From a bacterium (GTDB lineage Bacteria; Armatimonadota; Fimbriimonadia; Fimbriimonadales; JBAXQP01), in contig JBAXQP010000130.1 in NCBI GenBank assembly GCA_037131655.1, positions 1 to 7,475 on the forward strand: a stretch of DNA of 7,475 bases, written 5' to 3'. Both the position numbers and the translations under genes were made by a program. The notes beneath the pieces were generated by a model. It was not told where the DNA came from and ran no database searches. It saw nothing but the letters and a program-made list of their open reading frames with translations. This document shows, in pieces, positions 1-6,508 of the stretch. The number at the start of each line of letters is the position of its first letter. The first letter of the stretch is position 1.

Positions 1-621
1 CGAGTTCAAACAGAAGATCCTCAACAAACCTTTAAAGACTATATTGACCAGATATGTATCTTCTGGCATTCCGATCCCGCTGTGCGTTTATGCATCATCA
101 CGTCGGCGTTTATTGTTTTTTTTAATCTCTCCGTAAATTTCTATGTCCTGGATGCCAAACAACTTCCCGGAGCTTCCCCTGTTTGGGTCGGCCGCTATGT
201 TTCAGCGATTGCTGTAGGGATTGCAGTGGGTGGCATACTATGGAACCTAATTAGAGATCATTACGGCACAAAAGCATCTTTAATTGGCATCGCCATAACA
301 GCCTCACTCATCCCTGCCACAGCGCTAGTTGTCCGTGAAATTAGCATAACTGCTTATATCATCCCATTTGTGATGTATGGATTGGTCAGTTTGAGCGTTT
401 GGACAATCCCAACCAACTACCTGCTCGACCATCTCGGTCACGGTCCCCGCTCACTTATGGTTATGGGGGTTATAAACGTAATCTATGGGGCATCGATGCT
501 TCTTCCCATCGTTGGCGGCAAATTCCTCGGATTCGCCTCGTATCCTTTGCTATTCGCTTTGACATTCCTTCTAACTGTCCCCTCAGTCTACTTTGCAATT
601 CGCCTGCCAAAGGCTCGTTAG
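1..621 (+). CDS. MFS transporter, C-terminal half (5' end outside window)
   Basis: The reading frame is open from the first base and ends with TAG at 619-621, giving 206 residues. About six hydrophobic segments are visible (near residues 29-49, 59-80, 87-106, 110-133, 145-170 and 176-199), which fits TM7-TM12 of a 12-helix major facilitator transporter. A hydrophilic stretch with EDPQQTF before the first helix looks like the end of the central cytoplasmic loop. Between the second and third helices, GILWNLIRDHYGTK resembles the G-x3-D-x2-G-x-[RK] loop (motif A) that MFS proteins repeat in their second half. The GTG at 82 lies just before a membrane helix and has no good ribosome binding site, so I treat it as internal. 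The substrate cannot be told from this half. The gene ends 123 bases before eno, which has its own promoter, so the two are probably not co-regulated. Confidence 0.75.
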   Translation, partial: RVQTEDPQQTFKDYIDQICIFWHSDPAVRLCIITSAFIVFFNLSVNFYVLDAKQLPGASPVWVGRYVSAIAVGIAVGGILWNLIRDHYGTKASLIGIAITASLIPATALVVREISITAYIIPFVMYGLVSLSVWTIPTNYLLDHLGHGPRSLMVMGVINVIYGASMLLPIVGGKFLGFASYPLLFALTFLLTVPSVYFAIRLPKAR

Positions 622-704
622 TTTACCTGTTTTTAGCTTCAATTACTCCACACAAAGCATGCATAGTGTAGACATTCGGATAGGTTCCTGCAATTGAGAT
701 GAAG

Positions 705-713
705 TGTTATAAT
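705..713 (+). promoter_or_regulatory. Extended -10 promoter of the eno-pyk-ftsB cluster
   Basis: TGTTATAAT is a perfect extended -10 (TGn followed by TATAAT). The hexamer at the optimal distance upstream (685-690, TTCCTG) is a poor -35, as is usual for extended -10 promoters. A start about 7 bases downstream would leave a leader of roughly 25 bases before the eno ATG at 745, just enough for the AGGGAG ribosome binding site at 733-738. The call rests on consensus match and position only. Confidence 0.6.
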
Positions 714-744
714 TCTATCAAGCATACTTTGCAGGGAGAAGTGA

Positions 745-2040
745 ATGTCTCTTATTACTGATATTTCGGCACGTGAGATCCTTGATTCTCGCGGAAACCC
801 CACAGTGGAAGTGGATGTCTTGCTCGATGACGGTTCTTTTGGAAGAGCAGCCGTCCCTTCCGGAGCGTCAACCGGCGCTTATGAAGCAGTTGAATTACGC
901 GATGAAGACGCGGATCGTTATGGCGGCAAAGGTGTTGGCACCGCTGTCGATAACGTGATTGATGAGATTGCGCCTCGTCTTTTTGAGATGGACGCAACCG
1001 ACCAGGTACTTATCGATAAGACCATGATCGAAATCGATGGCACCCCCAACAAAGCTAACCTCGGCGCTAACGCCATATTAGCCGTTTCATTAGCTATGGC
1101 CAAAGCAGGCGCTGACTCCGTTGGCCTCCCGCTTTATAAATATATCGGCGGCGTCTACGCTCACGTTCTGCCTGTGCCGATGATGAATATCATCAACGGC
1201 GGCAAGCATGCCGACAGCAGCGTCGATTTCCAAGAATTTATGATTTCGCCGGTAGGCGCTCCAAGCTTTGCGGAAGCAGTGCGTTGGGGTTCTGAAGTCT
1301 ACTACTCGCTAAGAAAAGTGCTCAAGAAGCAGGGACTCAATACTGCCGTCGGTGATGAAGGCGGATTTGCCCCTAATCTAACCTCAGTCGATGCCGCTAT
1401 CGATGTCATTATCGAAGCCATCAGCCAGGCAGGCCTTACACCGGGTCAGGATGTTTTCATAACGATGGACCCGGCTTCAACAGAGCTTTATAAAGATGGC
1501 GTCTACCACTTCCCAGGCGAGGGCGGTAAAACCCGAACCTCCGCTGAGATGGTCGAGCTATACAACAAGCTCATCGCTAAGTACCCCATCATCTCAATTG
1601 AAGACGGCCTAGCCGAAGACGATTGGGATGGCTGGAAGGCTCTTACCGATGCAATCGGTGACCGATGCCAGCTAGTTGGCGATGACTTGTTCGTCACCAA
1701 CACAGAGCGGCTCAAAGAGGGCATCGAAAAGGGCGTCGCTAACTCAATTCTTATCAAGGTCAACCAAATCGGAACCTTGACTGAGACACTGGAAGCAATT
1801 GATGTCGCACGTCGCGCATCCTACTCTTCAGTAATTTCTCACCGCTCAGGCGAGACGGAAGATGTTACAATCGCCGATTTAGCGGTTGCAACGAACGCAG
1901 GACAAATTAAGACGGGCGCTCCTGCTCGCACCGACCGAGTCGCCAAATACAACCAACTCCTTCGAATTGAAGAAGAGTTGGATAAGGCCGCTGTTTATGC
2001 CGGATTCAACGCGTATCCAATGTTAAAGCGTAAGGGATGA
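745..2040 (+). CDS. eno: Enolase (phosphopyruvate hydratase)
   Basis: Enolase converts 2-phosphoglycerate to phosphoenolpyruvate in glycolysis and works in reverse in gluconeogenesis; it is a cytosolic Mg-dependent enzyme. The product is 431 residues, the normal bacterial length, and aligns by eye from end to end. Visible landmarks are the mobile loop SGASTG (39-44), GGKHADSSVDFQEFM with Glu164, DEGGFAPN with catalytic Glu205, metal ligands Asp242, Glu286 (SIEDGLAEDDW) and Asp313 (VGDDLFVTN), catalytic Lys338 (LIKVNQIG), the signature SHRSGETED (365-373) and Lys389 (QIKTG). The segment after the first metal ligand reads DPASTELY where many enolases have a DxAASEFY-like sequence, a mild variation. 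The ATG at 745 follows AGGGAG (733-738) by six bases. The stop overlaps the pyk start by ATGA, so the two are probably translated as a coupled pair from the promoter at 705-713. Confidence 0.98.
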   Translation: MSLITDISAREILDSRGNPTVEVDVLLDDGSFGRAAVPSGASTGAYEAVELRDEDADRYGGKGVGTAVDNVIDEIAPRLFEMDATDQVLIDKTMIEIDGTPNKANLGANAILAVSLAMAKAGADSVGLPLYKYIGGVYAHVLPVPMMNIINGGKHADSSVDFQEFMISPVGAPSFAEAVRWGSEVYYSLRKVLKKQGLNTAVGDEGGFAPNLTSVDAAIDVIIEAISQAGLTPGQDVFITMDPASTELYKDGVYHFPGEGGKTRTSAEMVELYNKLIAKYPIISIEDGLAEDDWDGWKALTDAIGDRCQLVGDDLFVTNTERLKEGIEKGVANSILIKVNQIGTLTETLEAIDVARRASYSSVISHRSGETEDVTIADLAVATNAGQIKTGAPARTDRVAKYNQLLRIEEELDKAAVYAGFNAYPMLKRKG

Positions 2041-3446
2041 ACCGTCACACAAAAATAGTCGCAACGCTCGGCCCAGCGTCATCAAGCACAGAGAGTGTTA
2101 AAGCGCTGGTGAATGCGGGGGTAAATGTAATCCGCTTCAACTGTGCTCATGGCAGTTGGGTCGAGCGAGGTGATGAGATTGAGCGGGTCAGGCAAGCTGC
2201 CGCAGCTAAAAAGCAACCAATTGGTATCTTGCTTGATCTTGCCGGACCGAAAATACGTCTGGGCGTAATCACCGCCGGTACAAGACAGATTAGTCCCGGT
2301 GATAAGATTGAACTTGTTTTAGCGGCAGAAAGCAAGGATGCGCTTCCTGTTCCAGTACCGGAGTTCTTTCGGGCATGCAGATTAAACAATCGAATACTTT
2401 TAGGCGATGGTTATATTGAGCTTAAAATCACTCAATGTGACAACGACAGGCTGGAAACTAAAGCTATATCAGGCGGAGTGGTGAAATCGCACCATGGCAT
2501 CACCCTTATGGGGAAAGCTCTCGATTTAGAGCCGATTACCCCGAAGGATGAGCAGGATTTAGAACAAGGGATTAAGTATCAACCTGATTTCATATCGCTC
2601 TCATATATTCGCTCGGCGGCTCATATCAACGACCTGAAGGAGAAACTGGCCAAACTGGGGGGACATGCCCGGTTAGTTGCCAAAATCGAGACTCAGGAAG
2701 CTGTCAACGACATTGAAAACATTATAGAGGTCTGTGATGTGGTGATGGTGGCGCGAGGCGATTTGGGGCTTCAACTCCCTATCGAAAATGTGCCTACAAT
2801 TCAAAAGCAAATTATTAGGCTTTGCAATCGCGCGAGCAAACCCGTGATTACGGCCACCCAGATGCTCGAATCGATGATCGCAAATCCGCGCCCAACCCGG
2901 GCGGAAGTAACTGACGTCGCGAATGCCATCTTAGACGGAACCGATGCAGTCATGCTCTCCGGTGAAACGGCAATGGGGCAATACCCGGTAGAAACCGTGA
3001 CTGTCATGGGTCGCATCGCACAAGAAGCAGAAACCGGAATTGACCATGGCTGTACTCTGGATGTTCTTAATATGAACTCTCATCGAGAGACAACCGAGGC
3101 GGTTGCGCAGGCAGTTTGCGCGTTAGCTGAATCGCTCAGAGCAAAAGCGATTGTGACAGCGACAACTAGCGGTTATACCGCTCAGATGGTTTCGAGATTT
3201 CGACCCAGGATGCCGATTGTGGCTCCTACCTCGGAAGAAGGGACTTATCGAAGTCTGGCTTTGGTATGGGGAGTTCGCCCCTTGCTTATCGATAAAGCCA
3301 CTAATGTTGACGAGCTAATGAACTTAGCGATGCAAGCTGGAGTGAAAAATAGCCTGCTTAAAGCAGGCGATAAGGTGGTTTTCACCTGCGGAGTGCCGGT
3401 TGGAAATCCTGGCAGCACAAATTTAATCTCGGTCAGGACTGTGTAG
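2037..3446 (+). CDS. pyk: Pyruvate kinase, Lys-type (predicted K+-independent)
   Basis: Pyruvate kinase transfers phosphate from phosphoenolpyruvate to ADP, the last step of glycolysis. The 469-residue product has the usual A-B-A-C layout: barrel start with TKIVATLGPAS (5-15), B domain about 70-165, barrel resumed with catalytic Lys216 in AKIET, Mg ligands Glu218 and Asp242 (MVARGDLG), the TATQMLESM segment (272-280) and LDGTDAVMLSGETA (299-311), then a C-terminal regulatory domain ending GNPGSTNLISV. The switch segment reads DLAGPKIRLG (67-76), with Lys72 where potassium-dependent enzymes have Glu (Glu117 in rabbit muscle) and Leu where they have Thr113 and Thr120. The phosphate/potassium loop reads RFNCAHG (33-39) instead of RxNFSHG, so the Ser that ligates potassium is Ala37. 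The ATG overlaps the eno stop, and AAGGG abuts it too closely to be a good ribosome site, which points to translational coupling. Confidence 0.97.
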   Translation: MNRHTKIVATLGPASSSTESVKALVNAGVNVIRFNCAHGSWVERGDEIERVRQAAAAKKQPIGILLDLAGPKIRLGVITAGTRQISPGDKIELVLAAESKDALPVPVPEFFRACRLNNRILLGDGYIELKITQCDNDRLETKAISGGVVKSHHGITLMGKALDLEPITPKDEQDLEQGIKYQPDFISLSYIRSAAHINDLKEKLAKLGGHARLVAKIETQEAVNDIENIIEVCDVVMVARGDLGLQLPIENVPTIQKQIIRLCNRASKPVITATQMLESMIANPRPTRAEVTDVANAILDGTDAVMLSGETAMGQYPVETVTVMGRIAQEAETGIDHGCTLDVLNMNSHRETTEAVAQAVCALAESLRAKAIVTATTSGYTAQMVSRFRPRMPIVAPTSEEGTYRSLALVWGVRPLLIDKATNVDELMNLAMQAGVKNSLLKAGDKVVFTCGVPVGNPGSTNLISVRTV

Positions 3447-3465
3447 CAAAATAGGAGATATTCTC

Positions 3466-3858
3466 ATGCGCACGGATGCAAATACAACAAAAAGAAACTC
3501 GAAGCGAAATCGATTAGTCGCTAGACGACGATTTGTAGTGATCCTCATTGTTCTAGCCGCATTTTTAGCAATCGCAGGATGGTGCGGTTACCCCTATATC
3601 CCCTGCTTTAAAGAAAATCAAGCGCTCAGCAAGATACAAGCAGATGATCTGGCGATGAAGAAAGAAATCGAACGGATGAATTATAAGCTTAATGGACTAA
3701 AGACAGAGGCCGGGCTAACGGCTGAAGCTCGCGCCCAAGGCTTTATTAAGCAAGGAGAGCAAGTAATCATCATGCCCGACTTTCCTCCCCCTACGGCTCC
3801 TACCGAAAAAACTAATCCTAATGCTTGGGGACGATTTATAAACTGGTTCCATCGCTAA
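3466..3858 (+). CDS. FtsB/DivIC-family septum formation initiator protein
   Basis: The 130-residue product is a small bitopic membrane protein of the divisome type. It has a basic cytoplasmic N-terminus (KRNSKRNRLVARRR, residues 9-22), one membrane helix (about 23-45), a charged, probably coiled-coil stretch (about 48-82), and the motif ARAQGFIKQGEQVI (88-101), which matches the family pattern ExxAREx-G(Y/F)xxxGE. A proline-rich tail (residues 104-118) ends in an aromatic segment. Family knowledge: FtsB and DivIC join FtsL and FtsQ/DivIB and help activate septal peptidoglycan synthesis. A gene of this family lies next to eno in many bacteria, and here pyk sits between the two. AGGAG at 3453-3457 lies eight bases before the ATG, and the gap to pyk is 19 bases, so it is almost certainly in the same operon. 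I give no symbol because FtsB and DivIC cannot be separated by eye. Confidence 0.87.
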   Translation: MRTDANTTKRNSKRNRLVARRRFVVILIVLAAFLAIAGWCGYPYIPCFKENQALSKIQADDLAMKKEIERMNYKLNGLKTEAGLTAEARAQGFIKQGEQVIIMPDFPPPTAPTEKTNPNAWGRFINWFHR

Positions 3859-3883
3859 AGCGGGTATTGTTTGTGTAAGTGCT

Positions 3884-3904
3884 CGAGCAAGTTAATCTTG
3901 CTTG
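3884..3904 (+). terminator. Weak hairpin after the ftsB-like gene, possible terminator
   Basis: AGCAAG (3886-3891) pairs with CTTGCT (3897-3902) around the loop TTAAT, with two more pairs at the base, one of them G-U. The following GATTTGATTTA is T-rich but interrupted. It could be a leaky terminator separating the glycolysis cluster from the isomerase gene, or chance structure. The stem is short and the tract is poor. Confidence 0.3.
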
Positions 3905-3919
3905 GATTTGATTTACTAC

Positions 3920-3924
3920 GGAGG
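3920..3924 (+). promoter_or_regulatory. Ribosome binding site that sets the isomerase start at 3929
   Basis: GGAGG lies four bases before ATG 3929. The in-frame TTG at 3902 has no Shine-Dalgarno sequence, sits in a hairpin arm and would add nine residues (MDLIYYGGI) that encode the ribosome site itself. The ATG is therefore the start. Confidence 0.85.
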
Positions 3925-3928
3925 CATT

Positions 3929-4795
3929 ATGTACGTTTCAATTCGTGATGACACTGCAATGGGTGTCGATTATCCATCTTTGGGAGATGCATTGAAAGAT
4001 TTGGGGCTGAATGCCGTCGAGATCGGCGTTTGGCATGATTATAAGGTTCGAGGCCTTGGCCCTGACGAAAATCTTAATATCGGCACTGCTAATGGCCTAG
4101 CTAAGTTCAAAAAGCAATTCAGCGATGCAGGAATTCAAATTAGCGCATTTTTGTTGAGTAATGACTTTAACGCCGAGGATGTTGATGCAGAAATCGCCTG
4201 GGTGGTCCAAGTCTGCAAGGCAGCAGATGAGCTTGGTGTTCCAGCCATACGCATCGATGCCTATATGAGAAATCAAGATGAGCTGCCGTTCGATACTCGC
4301 ATGGAAATCTTTTCCAGTTGCATCAAACGGATCATCGAAGCAACCCCAGGATCCACAGTAAAATTGGGCATCGAAAACCACGGTTCACAAGGCAACGACC
4401 CCGAATTCCTTCAAGCCTGTATAGATTCCGTATCAAGCCCACGCTTGGGTCTAACAGTTGATACTGCCAATCTTTATTGGCGTGGCTACCCTGTATCTAC
4501 TGTTGACGCGATTATCAAACGTTTCGCACCGAATACGGTTCATACCCATATGAAGAATATCTGCTTCCCTGAGGGCACAAAGGATGTCGAAAGGGAAATG
4601 GGCTGGGGCTATATGGAATATTGCTGCCCATTACAGGATGGCGATATCGATATCAAAGGCTATGTTACAGCTTTGTGTGAAGCCGGTTACAAGGACGATC
4701 TTTGTATTGAAGACGAATCTTTAGGCCGATTCACGAAAGAGGTTGGCAAACAGAATTTACGCCGACAGGTCGAGTTCCTCATCTCACTTCTCTAA
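3929..4795 (+). CDS. Sugar phosphate isomerase/epimerase-like TIM-barrel protein
   Basis: The 288-residue product looks like a xylose isomerase-like TIM barrel (the AP-endonuclease-2 / sugar phosphate isomerase-epimerase superfamily). Alternating strands and helices are visible, with strand ends carrying candidate metal ligands in the usual order: Glu149 in KLGIENHG, Asp178 in GLTVDTANLYW, His205 or His207 in VHTHMKN, and Glu261 or Glu263 in CIEDES. An early strand has NAVEIGVW (28-35), the usual first substrate-side Glu. Relatives isomerise, epimerise or dehydrate sugars, inositols and hydroxypyruvate-type compounds with a divalent metal, but the substrate cannot be read from sequence and no sugar transporter or kinase is nearby to suggest one. 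The N-terminus MYVSIRD starts directly at the first strand, which supports ATG 3929. It follows the ftsB-like gene by 70 bases on the same strand and may be a separate unit. Confidence 0.85.
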   Translation: MYVSIRDDTAMGVDYPSLGDALKDLGLNAVEIGVWHDYKVRGLGPDENLNIGTANGLAKFKKQFSDAGIQISAFLLSNDFNAEDVDAEIAWVVQVCKAADELGVPAIRIDAYMRNQDELPFDTRMEIFSSCIKRIIEATPGSTVKLGIENHGSQGNDPEFLQACIDSVSSPRLGLTVDTANLYWRGYPVSTVDAIIKRFAPNTVHTHMKNICFPEGTKDVEREMGWGYMEYCCPLQDGDIDIKGYVTALCEAGYKDDLCIEDESLGRFTKEVGKQNLRRQVEFLISLL

Positions 4796-4802
4796 CTTAT
4801 AA

Positions 4803-4840
4803 ACAGATAGAGTCTGAACTCATGTTCAGACTCTATCTGT
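4803..4840. terminator. Perfect 17-bp hairpin between convergent genes, likely bidirectional terminator
   Basis: ACAGATAGAGTCTGAAC (4803-4819) is perfectly complementary to 4824-4840 around the four-base loop TCAT. It starts seven bases after the isomerase stop. Neither flank has a long U-tract: the plus side continues ATCTATTCTATGACTC, and the minus-strand transcript would continue TTATAAG after the stem. A bidirectional terminator for the isomerase gene and the guaB-zinc-ribbon unit is the simplest reading. The right arm (4826-4840) also encodes the last four residues and stop codon of the zinc-ribbon protein. Confidence 0.7.
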
Positions 4841-4972
4841 ATCTATTCTATGACTCTTTGCCTTTACTACCTGCATCCTAGCCTTGCCACAGTTTGAGCA
4901 AACCCACTTTCGGCGCTTGTGGTAAGAACGCTTCCGCTCGGTCATGGGCTTATGACAACGTGGGCAGGTCAA
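4826..4972 (-). CDS. Small basic zinc-ribbon protein, 48 residues
   Basis: The minus frame runs from TTG at 4972-4970 to TGA at 4828-4826. The product has two CxxC knuckles, CPRC (residues 3-6) and CSNC (25-28), separated by 18 residues, which is a classic four-cysteine zinc ribbon. It is very basic: 15 Lys/Arg and only 3 Asp/Glu in 48 residues, with KRSYHKRRKW (14-23) between the knuckles. That composition suggests nucleic acid or ribosome binding, but I do not recognise the family and assign no function. AAGGA (minus strand, 4983-4979) lies six bases before the TTG and overlaps the end of guaB, whose stop is two bases upstream. Starting at the later Met10 would lose the first knuckle. It is probably co-translated with guaB. 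The plus strand in the same register has an in-frame stop, which argues against a plus-strand gene here. Confidence 0.65.
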   Translation of the reverse strand: MTCPRCHKPMTERKRSYHKRRKWVCSNCGKARMQVVKAKSHRIDTDRV

Positions 4973-4974
4973 AC

Positions 4975-6456
4975 TTATTCCTTGCCGCTACCGTCGGACC
5001 ATTCGCTGGAATAGTTTGGTGGCTCTTTGGTAATCCAGACATCATGCGGATGGCTCTCACGAAGACCGGCGTTGGTAATCTTAATGAATTTTGCATTCGC
5101 TCGAAGATCTTTTAAGTTACAAACGCCCAAATAGCCCATACCACTTCTTAGGCCGCCGATAAGCTGCACAACAGTTTCGGCAAGAGGTCCACGGAAAGGA
5201 ACTCGACCTTCGACACCCTCAGGCACTAAGTTTTGGGGATTAGTTTGATAGTAGCGATCACTTGAGCCTTGACGCATGGCGCTGATACTGCCCATACCTC
5301 GATAGACCTTGTAGGCTCGATTTCGATAGACTTCTATCTCACCTGGAGCTTCATCACAGCCGGCAAACATGTTGCCCATCATCACCGCATCAGCCCCGCC
5401 TGCAAGCGCCTTAACTATATCACCAGTGTATCGAATTCCACCATCAGCGATTATCGGCACTCCACGCTTACGTGCTTCACTCGCACAATCCATAATGGCA
5501 GTCAACTGCGGGATGCCTACACCAGCCACTACTCGAGTAGTGCAAATTGAACCTGCGCCAATCCCAACTCTTAGGCCATCAGCGCCGGCTTCAATCAAGT
5601 CTTTAGCCCCTTCAGCAGTCGCCACATTACCTGCAATCAAAATAGCATCCGGCAGGGCTTTCTTAATGATTTTAACGGCATTTAATACCCCTAATGAGTG
5701 GCCGTGTGCGGAATCGAGAACGAGAAAATCTGCTCCGGCTTCCACTAAAGCCTTAGCTCGATCTACGGGATTGCGTAGCGGACCAAGCGCAGCGCCAACT
5801 CTCAGACGCCCCTTATCGTCCTTGGTTGCATGGGGGTAATGACGAAGCTTCAGGATATCTTTAATCGTAATCAAACCGATAAGCTTGAATTTATCATCGA
5901 CAATCGGAAGTTTTTCAATTCGGTGTTTTTGAAGGATTTTTTCGGCCTGTTCGAGGGTCGTCCCTTGCTGAGCAGTCACCAAATTTTCCTTGGTCATGGC
6001 TTCAGCGATAGGACGGTCAAACTCGGTCTCAAATCGAATATCACGGTTGGTCAGGATGCCGACCAGTATCCCTTCCTCGTCAGTAATGGGTACACCGGAA
6101 ATATGGTAACGTTCCATTAAGTTGAGGGCATCGCGAACAACATGGTCGCGCGAAAGAGAAATCGGATTGACGATAACAGCATGTTCTGACCTTTTGACGC
6201 GGTCAACTTCTTCCACTTGACTGTCAACGGTCATGTTTCGATGAATAACGCCGACGCCGCCTTCACGCGCAATGGCAATCGCCATTCTGGCTTCGGTAAC
6301 AGTATCCATCGGAGAAGAAATAACGGGGATTCTCAGCGAAATACCCTTAGCGATCTCTGTCGAGGTATCAGCTTGGTCAGGTAAGACTTCTGTGCGTTGT
6401 GGCACAAGCAGAACATCGTCAAAGCTAAAGCCTTCACCCATAATATCGTTTGCCAT
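4975..6456 (-). CDS. guaB: IMP dehydrogenase with CBS domain pair
   Basis: IMP dehydrogenase oxidises IMP to XMP with NAD+, the committed step of GMP synthesis, as a cytosolic tetramer or octamer. The product has 493 residues, the usual bacterial size. Landmarks: GFSFDDVLLVPQ (9-20), ISSPMDTVTEARMAIA (46-61), GGVGVIHRNM (66-75), a Bateman module of two CBS domains (about 96-150 and 156-205), DSAHGHS (248-254), the signature RVGIGAGSICTTR (296-308) with catalytic Cys305, ADGGIRYTGDIVKALA (337-352), AVMMGNMFAG (357-366), YRGMGS (385-390) and the flap with Arg401-Tyr402 in SSDRYYQ. The CBS pair is where ATP and GTP regulate many bacterial IMPDHs. The position after the third Gly of the signature is Ala instead of the common Pro, which the PROSITE pattern allows. 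The frame stays open to 6603, but the family start and the GGGAGA ribosome site fix ATG 6456. It follows the SLOG-like gene by 52 bases. Confidence 0.98.
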   Translation of the reverse strand: MANDIMGEGFSFDDVLLVPQRTEVLPDQADTSTEIAKGISLRIPVISSPMDTVTEARMAIAIAREGGVGVIHRNMTVDSQVEEVDRVKRSEHAVIVNPISLSRDHVVRDALNLMERYHISGVPITDEEGILVGILTNRDIRFETEFDRPIAEAMTKENLVTAQQGTTLEQAEKILQKHRIEKLPIVDDKFKLIGLITIKDILKLRHYPHATKDDKGRLRVGAALGPLRNPVDRAKALVEAGADFLVLDSAHGHSLGVLNAVKIIKKALPDAILIAGNVATAEGAKDLIEAGADGLRVGIGAGSICTTRVVAGVGIPQLTAIMDCASEARKRGVPIIADGGIRYTGDIVKALAGGADAVMMGNMFAGCDEAPGEIEVYRNRAYKVYRGMGSISAMRQGSSDRYYQTNPQNLVPEGVEGRVPFRGPLAETVVQLIGGLRSGMGYLGVCNLKDLRANAKFIKITNAGLRESHPHDVWITKEPPNYSSEWSDGSGKE

Positions 6457-6460
6457 ACGT

Positions 6461-6466
6461 TCTCCC
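6461..6466 (-). promoter_or_regulatory. Ribosome binding site that sets the guaB start at 6456
   Basis: The minus strand reads GGGAGA followed by ACGT and then ATG at 6456-6454. The upstream in-frame ATG at 6603 would add 49 residues unlike any IMP dehydrogenase N-terminus and lie inside the SLOG-like gene, so it is rejected. Confidence 0.85.
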
Positions 6467-6508
6467 AGGGACTTTTCATCCCATTGTAACGTAACTACAA
6501 AACCGAAA

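Noticed and set aside
399..671. Plus-strand 90-residue frame inside and past the transporter gene
   Set aside because: It is an alternate frame of the membrane protein with no motif and no ribosome site.
622..744. Possible terminator after the transporter gene
   Set aside because: Only a short imperfect ACAC/GTGT pairing around GCATGC is present, with mismatches and no U-tract, so I do not call a terminator.
3902..3928. TTG start giving the isomerase nine extra residues
   Set aside because: No ribosome site precedes it, and GGAGG lies directly before ATG 3929, where the family's first strand begins.
4894..5115. Plus-strand 73-residue frame across the zinc-ribbon gene and the guaB end
   Set aside because: It has no ribosome site or recognisable domain, and both stretches are explained by minus-strand genes.
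5269..6120. Long plus-strand reading frames opposite guaB (5269-5550, 5369-5839, 5830-6120)
   Set aside because: They are antisense frames of a strongly conserved gene; their products show only Ser/Thr/Pro/Ala-rich composition and no family motif.
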